7,139 nucleotides of DNA from Lysobacterales bacterium. Its GTDB lineage: Bacteria; Pseudomonadota; Gammaproteobacteria; Xanthomonadales; Marinicellaceae. The number at the start of each line of letters is the position of its first letter. Position 1 is the stretch's first letter. The stretch covers positions 1 through 7,139 of the forward strand of contig WGBZ01000070.1 of assembly GCA_015494035.1 (NCBI GenBank). Reading direction: 5' to 3'. Position numbers and translations under genes: made by a program. Positions 1 through 5,240 of the stretch are shown here, piece after piece. The notes under the pieces are model-generated. The model was not told where the DNA came from and ran no database searches. It saw nothing but the letters and a program-made list of their open reading frames with translations.

Positions 1-901
1 ACCCCAATGTTTGGGCTTCCGGATGTGACGGCGTGGCGAGGACCGGCGACAGGCTGACAAAATCCACCCCCAGTTTTTCGGCCTGGCGCAGTTCCTGCGC
101 GTTGTGGGTTGAGGCCGACAGCCACACCGAGGCATCAACCGGGCGGTTCTGACAGGCCATCAATTGCTGGCTGTTCAGGTGCAGCCCGTCAACAATGCCA
201 TATTCAAGCATGGCCTTGCCTTCGGCCAGATCGCCGTTGTAAATCAGCGGCACCCCCTTGTCCTTACACCAGCCACGCAGGGCTTTCAGCACCAATGCTC
301 GGCTGGCCGCTGGCACCGTTTTACTGCGAAACTGCACCATTGGCACCCCGTTTTGCAGGCGGGTTCTGGCCTCGGCCAACCATTTTTCCATGGCCTGTGG
401 CGATGCCTTGTGAATGGATGAAGGGCTCGATGCCAGGCTCGGAGTAATCCAGTAGTAATCCGGCAAACGGATGGCCTGCACAATGGGCCGGTCGGCAGCC
501 GGCATCTCCAGGGCAAGCAGTTTATCCGGGCTGACCCATTTCAGCGGCTGGCCCTCGCGCGCATACACACGTTCGGTGGCCTCCGGGTCGGTGAGTTCAT
601 ACACATCCAGGGCCACACTTTTGTCCGGGTAATGGTGAGTGAGGCGGATCAGGGGTTCAGGCGTCTGTGGCGCCTGGCTCAGGTCATAGCCCAGCTCTTC
701 ATGTATTTCCCGCCGCAAGGCCGCCAGTGCCGATTCACCCGGCTCTGCCTTGCCGCCGGGAAACTCCCATAAGCCGCCCTGATGCTTTTCTGCCGCACGC
801 TGCTGAACCAGCACCCGCCCGCGACCATCACGCAACACCAGCGCCACCACTGGAATTGGGGTTGTGTTTTTGCTGGCCTGAGGACGGGTTTCGTTATTCA
901 T
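1..901 (-). CDS. mutT: MutT-type Nudix hydrolase (8-oxo-dGTP diphosphatase) fused to a ThiE/TenI-like domain; C-terminal end off the left edge
   Basis: By family, the Nudix half hydrolyses oxidised nucleotides such as 8-oxo-dGTP to the monophosphate, keeping them out of DNA in the cytoplasm. I translated 300 codons from the ATG at 901-899 to the window edge. A complete Nudix box runs from G50 to Y72 (G50, E56, R64, E65, E68, E69, G71), preceded by LWEFPGGK at 44-51 as in MutT. From about residue 150 the protein resembles thiamine phosphate synthase: VQFRSK at 189-194, a GLHL segment at 239-242, STHN at 264-267 and SPVLATPSHP at 285-294. Known fusions of this type are about 310-320 residues, so probably only 10-20 are missing. 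An in-frame TAA lies two codons upstream, so this is the first possible ATG; no good Shine-Dalgarno is visible. The secA terminator lies upstream, so mutT probably has its own promoter within 902-979, though I see no convincing -35/-10 pair. The ThiE half lacks several catalytic residues and may not make thiamine phosphate. Confidence 0.93.
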   Translation of the reverse strand, partial: MNNETRPQASKNTTPIPVVALVLRDGRGRVLVQQRAAEKHQGGLWEFPGGKAEPGESALAALRREIHEELGYDLSQAPQTPEPLIRLTHHYPDKSVALDVYELTDPEATERVYAREGQPLKWVSPDKLLALEMPAADRPIVQAIRLPDYYWITPSLASSPSSIHKASPQAMEKWLAEARTRLQNGVPMVQFRSKTVPAASRALVLKALRGWCKDKGVPLIYNGDLAEGKAMLEYGIVDGLHLNSQQLMACQNRPVDASVWLSASTHNAQELRQAEKLGVDFVSLSPVLATPSHPEAQTLG

Positions 902-979
902 GGTTTAGTGCAGGTGCTTTTGCGTTTCCAACGGTAAAAATCAATCAATGGCTGACCGGAATGAGCAATACCCTGGCAT

Positions 980-1005
980 AAAAAAGGCAGGCACCAGGCC
1001 TGCCT
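980..1005 (-). terminator. Rho-independent terminator of secA
   Basis: Read on the minus strand, AGGCAGGC (1005-998) pairs perfectly with GCCTGCCT (992-985) across a 5-base loop. This 8-bp GC-rich stem runs into six T residues (985-980), the first of which closes the stem. It begins 21 bases after the secA stop codon. The plus strand has no T-run after the stem, so it acts only on minus-strand transcription. It separates secA from mutT transcriptionally, at least in part. Folding energy was not computed. Confidence 0.9.
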
Positions 1006-1026
1006 GTAAGCATGGAGATGACGATA

Positions 1027-3753
1027 CTATTGCAACTTGCCGTGGCATTGCTTGTATTTTTTGCCCGAACCGCACGGGCAGGGTTCATTCCGGCCCACTT
1101 TTTTGCCCTGACGCACAAAGGTTTCGGGCTTGTCGGTTTCCATCGGCGCACCGGCGGTGGCCGAGGTGGCCTGCTGGTGCTTGAATTCCATGGCCTGTTG
1201 CTGCTGTTGGGCTTCGCGCTGGCGTTCCATGGCTTCCACGTCTTCTTCCTCGCGCACCTTGACCTGGGCAATAATTTTCATCACTTCCAGCTTGATGCGA
1301 TCCAGCAAGTCGCGGAACATGTCAAAGGCTTCGCGTTTGTATTCCTGCACCGGCTGTTTTTGTGCGTAACCGCGCAAGCCTATGCCCTGACGCAGGTAAT
1401 CCATGTTGGCCAGGTGTTCTTTCCAGAGTTGATCCAGCACGTTCAGGTAAACCGCCTTTTCAAAGTGGCGCATGACTTCCGAACCGGTCATGGCTTCTTT
1501 TTCACGGTAGAAACGGTCAATGTTTTCGAGAATTTTTTGCCTTAACAGCTCATCGTCCAGTTCATCGTCGTTGTCCACCCAACGCTGTATGTTCAGTTCA
1601 ATGCCAAACTCGCCAGCCAGCACACGTTCCAGAAAGGCAATGTCCCACTGTTCGTCAATGCTGCCTTCTGGAATGTATTGCAACAACAGGTTTTCGAACA
1701 CTTCGTGACGGATTTCATCGATGAATTCCTTGATGTCGTCAGCAGCCAGCAAGTCAGCCCGCTGCTGGTAGATGACCAGACGCTGGTCGTTGGCCACGTC
1801 ATCGTATTCAAGCAGGTTTTTGCGGATGTCGAAGTTGTGCCCTTCCACCTTGCGCTGGGCGCTTTCGATGCTGCGGGAAATCAGCGGGTGTTCCACCGCT
1901 TCGTCTTCCTGCATGCCCATGCGGCGCATGGTGTTGGCAATGCGGTCCTGGCCGAAAATACGCATCAGGTTATCTTCCAGTGACACGTAAAAGCGCGAGG
2001 AACCCGGGTCGCCCTGGCGGCCGGAACGCCCGCGCAACTGATTATCGATGCGGCGTGATTCATGACGTTCGGTGCCGATAATGCGCAAGCCGCCGGCTTC
2101 GATGACCTGATCGTGGCGCTTTTGCCAGTCGGCCTTGAGCTTTTCAATCTGTTCGGGTGTGGCCTTGTCGCCCAGGGCTTCCTGTTCCACCTTGAGATTA
2201 CCGCCCAGCACAATGTCTGTACCACGGCCGGCCATGTTGGTGGCAATGGTCACGGCCCCGGGTTTGCCGGCTTCGGCAATAATCTGCGCTTCCCGCTCGT
2301 GTTGTTTGGCGTTCAGCACGTTGTGCGGAATCTTGGCCTTTTTCAGCTCATTGGAGAGCAATTCGGACACGTCAATGGAGGCCGTGCCCACCAACACCGG
2401 CTGGCCGCGTTGATGCGCGTCGCGGATGTCATCCAGAATGGCCTTGAACTTGGCCGCCTGGGTCAGGTAAACCAGATCGCCTTCATCCACGCGTTGGGCC
2501 GGTTTGTGGGTGGGAATGACCACCACTTCCAGGCCGTAAATGGTGTGAAATTCGTAGGCTTCGGTGTCGGCTGTGCCGGTCATACCGGCCAGTTTTTCAT
2601 ACAGGCGGAAATAATTCTGGAAGGTGACTGAAGCCAGTGTCTGGTTTTCCTTCTGTACCGCCACGCCTTCTTTGGCTTCCACTGCCTGGTGCAGGCCGTC
2701 GGACCAGCGGCGCCCGGCCAGGGTGCGGCCGGTGAATTCGTCCACGATCACCACTTCGCCGTCCTGCACGATGTAATCCACGTCCTTTTTGTACAGGTGA
2801 TGCGCGCGCAAGGCGGCGTTGATGTGATGCATCAGTGACAGGTGCTGCGGGTCGTAGAGAGATTCGCCCGACTGGATCAAACCCTCTTTCTCGCAGATTT
2901 CCTCGATCTTTTCCATGCCCTGTTCGGTGAGGTAGACCTGCTTGGTCTTTTCATCCACGGTAAAATCACCGGTGGGCGGCTTGTTGGGGTCATCAAAGGC
3001 TTCGCCTTTTTCCAGCGCCGGCACCAGCCGGTTCACGCGGTGGTACAACTCCGGCGAGTCGTCGGTGGGCCCGGAAATAATCAGCGGCGTGCGCGCCTCA
3101 TCGATGAGGATGGAGTCCACTTCGTCAACAATGGCGTAATGCAGTTCGCGTTGCACCCGGTCTTCCAGGGTGAAGGCCATGTTGTCTCGCAGGTAGTCAA
3201 AGCCAAATTCGTTGTTGGTGCCATAGGTGATGTCAGCGGCGTAGGCGGCGCGTTTGGCGGCGTGATCCATCTCTGGAACCACCACGCCCACTTTCATGCC
3301 CAGAAATTCATACACCGGCTGCATCCATTCGGCATCGCGGCGGGCCAGGTAGTCGTTCACAGTCACAATGTGAACGCCCTTGCCTGTCAGTGCATTGAGG
3401 TAAGCCGGCAGAGTGGCCACCAGCGTTTTACCTTCACCGGTGCGCATTTCGGCAATTTTGCCTTCATGCAAGACCATGCCGCCGATCATCTGCACGTCAT
3501 AATGACGCATGCCCAATGTCCGCACGGCCGCTTCGCGAACCGTGGCAAAGGCTTCCGGTAACAGCGCATCCAGCGATTCGCCTTTTTCCAGCCGTTGGCG
3601 GAATTCATCGGTTTTGGCTTTCAGCTGCTCGTCGCTCAAAGCCTGCATGCCTTCTTCCAGGCCGTTGATCTGGTCAACGGTCTTCTGCATGGAACGAATC
3701 AGCCGGTCGTTGCGGCTGCCAAAAATCTTGGTGAAAATCTTGTTTAAAGCCAT
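1027..3753 (-). CDS. secA: SecA, preprotein translocase ATPase (complete, 908 aa)
   Basis: SecA is the ATP-driven motor that pushes unfolded preproteins through SecYEG; it cycles between cytosol and inner membrane. The start [17 protein letters not shown] matches the family N-terminus, and 908 residues is close to the 901 of E. coli. In order: Walker A TGEGKT at 105-110 (K109, T110); Walker [13 protein letters not shown] at 210-221, entering the preprotein cross-linking domain at about 230-370; [10 protein letters not shown] at 393-402; second nucleotide-binding fold with TNMAGRGTD at 505-513 and [11 protein letters not shown] at 572-582; helical scaffold/wing region with [15 protein letters not shown] at 776-790; a Gln-rich linker (five Gln at 849-853); and the C-terminal zinc-binding tail with C892, C894, C903 and H904, which binds SecB and lipids. 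All expected domains are intact, with no frameshift. It follows the M23 gene by 124 bases and ends at a strong terminator. No SecM gene precedes it, unlike E. coli. Confidence 0.99.
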   Translation of the reverse strand: MALNKIFTKIFGSRNDRLIRSMQKTVDQINGLEEGMQALSDEQLKAKTDEFRQRLEKGESLDALLPEAFATVREAAVRTLGMRHYDVQMIGGMVLHEGKIAEMRTGEGKTLVATLPAYLNALTGKGVHIVTVNDYLARRDAEWMQPVYEFLGMKVGVVVPEMDHAAKRAAYAADITYGTNNEFGFDYLRDNMAFTLEDRVQRELHYAIVDEVDSILIDEARTPLIISGPTDDSPELYHRVNRLVPALEKGEAFDDPNKPPTGDFTVDEKTKQVYLTEQGMEKIEEICEKEGLIQSGESLYDPQHLSLMHHINAALRAHHLYKKDVDYIVQDGEVVIVDEFTGRTLAGRRWSDGLHQAVEAKEGVAVQKENQTLASVTFQNYFRLYEKLAGMTGTADTEAYEFHTIYGLEVVVIPTHKPAQRVDEGDLVYLTQAAKFKAILDDIRDAHQRGQPVLVGTASIDVSELLSNELKKAKIPHNVLNAKQHEREAQIIAEAGKPGAVTIATNMAGRGTDIVLGGNLKVEQEALGDKATPEQIEKLKADWQKRHDQVIEAGGLRIIGTERHESRRIDNQLRGRSGRQGDPGSSRFYVSLEDNLMRIFGQDRIANTMRRMGMQEDEAVEHPLISRSIESAQRKVEGHNFDIRKNLLEYDDVANDQRLVIYQQRADLLAADDIKEFIDEIRHEVFENLLLQYIPEGSIDEQWDIAFLERVLAGEFGIELNIQRWVDNDDELDDELLRQKILENIDRFYREKEAMTGSEVMRHFEKAVYLNVLDQLWKEHLANMDYLRQGIGLRGYAQKQPVQEYKREAFDMFRDLLDRIKLEVMKIIAQVKVREEEDVEAMERQREAQQQQQAMEFKHQQATSATAGAPMETDKPETFVRQGKKVGRNEPCPCGSGKKYKQCHGKLQ

Positions 3754-3769
3754 GGATTACATCACTCTT
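3754..3769 (-). promoter_or_regulatory. secA translation start region: weak SD and an ATG-TAA start-stop
   Basis: The only purine-rich Shine-Dalgarno candidate is AAGAG at 3769-3765. It lies 11 bases before the secA ATG (3753-3751), rather far, and only 2 bases before another ATG at 3762-3760. That upstream ATG is followed at once by TAA (3759-3757), in frame with secA, so it makes a minimal start-stop element. The secA ATG is kept because [17 protein letters not shown] matches known SecA N-termini. Whether the start-stop affects secA translation is inference. Confidence 0.4.
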
Positions 3770-3851
3770 GGTGTGACCGTTTGCCAAACAGGCCGCGTAT
3801 TGGGATTACCTTCATAGCCGGAACAGACTCATGAATAGGCAACGGGTTCAT
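3762..3851 (-). CDS. Possible 29-codon leader ORF upstream of secA (unproven)
   Basis: An open frame starts at the ATG at 3851-3849 and ends with TGA at 3764-3762, eight bases before the secA ATG. The peptide begins MNPLPIHESV and ends GLFGKRSHQE. An in-frame TAA two codons upstream fixes the 5' limit. Its stop overlaps the ATG of the start-stop element, and its last two sense codons contain the AAGAG that could serve secA. I see no Shine-Dalgarno before it, no signal peptide and no SecM-like arrest motif (neither RAGP nor RAPP), so a SecM-type role is not supported. I do not recognise it. It may be a chance ORF in a 124-base leader; a shorter 17-codon version could start at the internal ATG at 3815. 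Confidence 0.2.
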   Translation of the reverse strand: MNPLPIHESVPAMKVIPIRGLFGKRSHQE

Positions 3852-3877
3852 TATTTATTGGGTGATAAGGAAACGTT

Positions 3878-4813
3878 TCAGGCGCGGTGAATAAAAGGCC
3901 AGGGGTTGATCTTGCGGCCATTTCGCAGCACTTCAAAATGCAGGTGCGGGGCCGTGGCGCGACCGGTTTTGCCCATCTTCGAAATGAGCTGGCCGGCCTT
4001 CACCTTCTCACCCACCTTGACCAGTATCTTGCTGTTGTGAGCGTAGCGGGTGATGTAGCCATTGCCGTGATCAATCTCGACCAGGTTGCCATAACCACCA
4101 TTTTTGCCGGCCCAGATCACCACGCCGTCGGCGGCGGCCTTGATGCCCGTGCCTTCGCGGCTGGAAAAGTCAATGCCATTGTGAAAGGCCGGTTTGCCTG
4201 TGAAAGGGTCGGTGCGCTTGCCGAAAGACGAGGAAATCCAGCCGCTTTCCACTGGCTTACCAGCAGGCTTGAGCTGTTTGTCCATTTGCTGTTCATCCAT
4301 CAGCTCGGACAACAGGGCAAATTGCTGCTGCTGTTCGTCCAGGGTTTTCTGGATGGAAAGAAAGTCGGCAAACACGTCCATGGCCGTGTTTTCTTCGTCC
4401 AGCAGCACCGGCTCGGCGCCACCGATACCCGGCGTGACGCTGAAATCAAACTCTCCATCGTCCAGCCTGGCCACTTCGGTCAGGCGTCCGCCGAGGGAGT
4501 TCAGCTTGAGTGCCTGGGCGTACAATTTGCCGATCTGCAATGCCATGGCGTCCACGTCGTGCTGAACCTTGTCTTTGAGGTTTTCCAGTTCTCGCTCACG
4601 GGCCTGAACCTGGGCTTTCAATTGCGCCAGACGCACCGATTCCGTTGGTTGCCCATCGTCTGCCAGCCAGTAGCCGATAAACCCACCAGCGGCCACCAGG
4701 AAAAGCACCAGAAAAGCCAGCAGCGCCAGCAAGCGCGTGCGTATGTGAGGTTCTGCGAGGTTGTAGGATTGGGTGCCATCAATGGATTGGCGCAGGAGAA
4801 TCAGGTTTTTCAT
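3878..4813 (-). CDS. Membrane-anchored M23 family metallopeptidase (peptidoglycan DD-endopeptidase)
   Basis: M23 (LytM/lysostaphin-type) peptidases are zinc enzymes that cut peptide cross-links in peptidoglycan. The 311-residue product has a short cytoplasmic N-terminus, one hydrophobic segment at about 28-49 (LLALLAFLVLFLVAAGG), charged heptad-like stretches at about 58-108 and 150-180 that suggest coiled coil, then the M23 domain at about 190-305. H211 and D215 (HNGID) and H292 (APHLHFE) fit the three zinc ligands; H259 (YAHN) and H290 fit the catalytic histidines. It therefore looks active, unlike EnvC/NlpD-type activators that have lost these residues. I chose the ATG at 4813 because it places the membrane segment normally. 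The frame stays open back to an ATG at 4984, but that start would run across the opposing dciA gene and adds no family-like sequence. No strong Shine-Dalgarno precedes 4813. The product probably faces the periplasm while tethered to the inner membrane. Confidence 0.93.
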   Translation of the reverse strand: MKNLILLRQSIDGTQSYNLAEPHIRTRLLALLAFLVLFLVAAGGFIGYWLADDGQPTESVRLAQLKAQVQARERELENLKDKVQHDVDAMALQIGKLYAQALKLNSLGGRLTEVARLDDGEFDFSVTPGIGGAEPVLLDEENTAMDVFADFLSIQKTLDEQQQQFALLSELMDEQQMDKQLKPAGKPVESGWISSSFGKRTDPFTGKPAFHNGIDFSSREGTGIKAAADGVVIWAGKNGGYGNLVEIDHGNGYITRYAHNSKILVKVGEKVKAGQLISKMGKTGRATAPHLHFEVLRNGRKINPWPFIHRA

Positions 4814-4861
4814 TGAATTTATTTCGGTCTCGTCTTGCGGCCACGGCCATTTGGGGTAAAA
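4814..4861. promoter_or_regulatory. 48-base divergent gap between the M23 gene and dciA
   Basis: The two genes point away from each other here, so at least one promoter for each must lie in or next to this gap, with elements probably reaching into the opposing coding sequence. I see no confident -35/-10 pair on either strand. The part nearest the M23 start is AT-rich. GGGG at 4853-4856 is a plausible Shine-Dalgarno for dciA, five bases before its ATG. Confidence 0.35.
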
Positions 4862-5194
4862 ATGCCGGCCATGAGTCTTAAATCCGGTTTCAAAAAATTG
4901 CCCGAAATTCTCTCCGGCCAGTCCGGGCTGGGCGCTCTGGTTCAGCGGGCAGAAGCATTGGCTGAACTGGATCGCCGCTTGCAACTGGCCTTACCCGGTT
5001 CCATCCGTGGCCTGTGCCAGCTGGTCAATGTGCGGCAGGACACCGTGGTGCTGGTCTGCCAGTCCCAAATCGAAGCCAGCAAGCTTCGCATGTTTAGCCG
5101 TCAGATTCTACAGATTATTCAGGACGATTTCAAAATTCCGGCCAAAAAACTGCGAATAAAAGTGTCCTCACGCGCCTTTTCCGGCATCGCTTAA
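4862..5194 (+). CDS. dciA: DciA (DUF721), replicative helicase loader, short form
   Basis: DciA helps load the DnaB replicative helicase at the origin in bacteria without DnaC or DnaI. The 110-residue product has the DUF721 KH-like pattern: a helical start (LGALVQRAEALAELDRRLQ), then a strand set (LCQLVNVRQDTVVLVCQS), the helix with the family-typical xLR feature (SKLRMFSRQILQIIQDDF), and a last strand KKLRIKV. I chose the ATG at 4862 because GGGG sits five bases upstream; a second ATG at 4871 is possible (107 aa), and a TTG at 4835 is less likely. The gene is divergent from M23-secA, the arrangement I recall from Pseudomonas. The protein stops about eight residues after the KH-like domain, whereas characterised DciA proteins carry a flexible C-terminal tail that contacts DnaB. 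Identification rests on pattern and neighbourhood, since DUF721 diverges fast. Confidence 0.82.
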   Translation: MPAMSLKSGFKKLPEILSGQSGLGALVQRAEALAELDRRLQLALPGSIRGLCQLVNVRQDTVVLVCQSQIEASKLRMFSRQILQIIQDDFKIPAKKLRIKVSSRAFSGIA

Positions 5195-5240
5195 CACGGT
5201 TTTAATCCTTGTTGCCCCAAAACGTCCACCAGCACCTTTA
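5195..5240. other. Convergent gap between dciA and ptrB, no visible terminator
   Basis: Forty-six bases separate the dciA stop from the ptrB stop on the opposite strand. I looked for a hairpin with a T-run on each strand and found only a weak GTTTT/AAAAC pairing (5 bp, 15-base loop) without a proper tail. Transcripts may therefore overlap or end by Rho. Confidence 0.5.

Noticed and set aside
109..981. Plus- and minus-strand open frames of 76-112 codons overlapping the mutT region.
   Set aside because: They are overlaid on a minus-strand frame with a perfect Nudix box and ThiE-like motifs from 901 to the edge, which explains the region.
1012..3561. Plus-strand open frames of 177, 189 and 239 codons opposite secA (starting at 1012, 2062 and 2842).
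   Set aside because: All three share the codon register of secA and are explained by the same codon bias; secA is unambiguous and complete.
3779..3789. GTTTG-C-CAAAC symmetry in the secA leader, considered as a hairpin.
   Set aside because: A single-base loop cannot form a stable hairpin, and no T-run follows.
3762..3851. The secA leader ORF as a true SecM-type arrest peptide.
   Set aside because: It has no signal peptide, is far too short for SecM, and lacks RAGP/RAPP-like arrest residues.
3870..3879. Perfect 10-bp palindrome GAAACGTTTC over the M23 stop codon, considered as an operator.
   Set aside because: About seven perfect 10-bp palindromes are expected by chance in a window this size, and it does not extend further or repeat.
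3887..4816. A 309-codon open frame on the plus strand that mirrors almost the whole M23 gene.
   Set aside because: It is in exact codon register with the minus-strand gene, so it stays open simply because that gene avoids TTA, CTA and TCA codons. Its product shows no recognisable domain.
4814..4984. Extended M23 start at 4984, giving 57 more residues.
   Set aside because: It would overlap dciA on the other strand, adds a sequence unlike M23 proteins, and moves the membrane segment away from the N-terminus.
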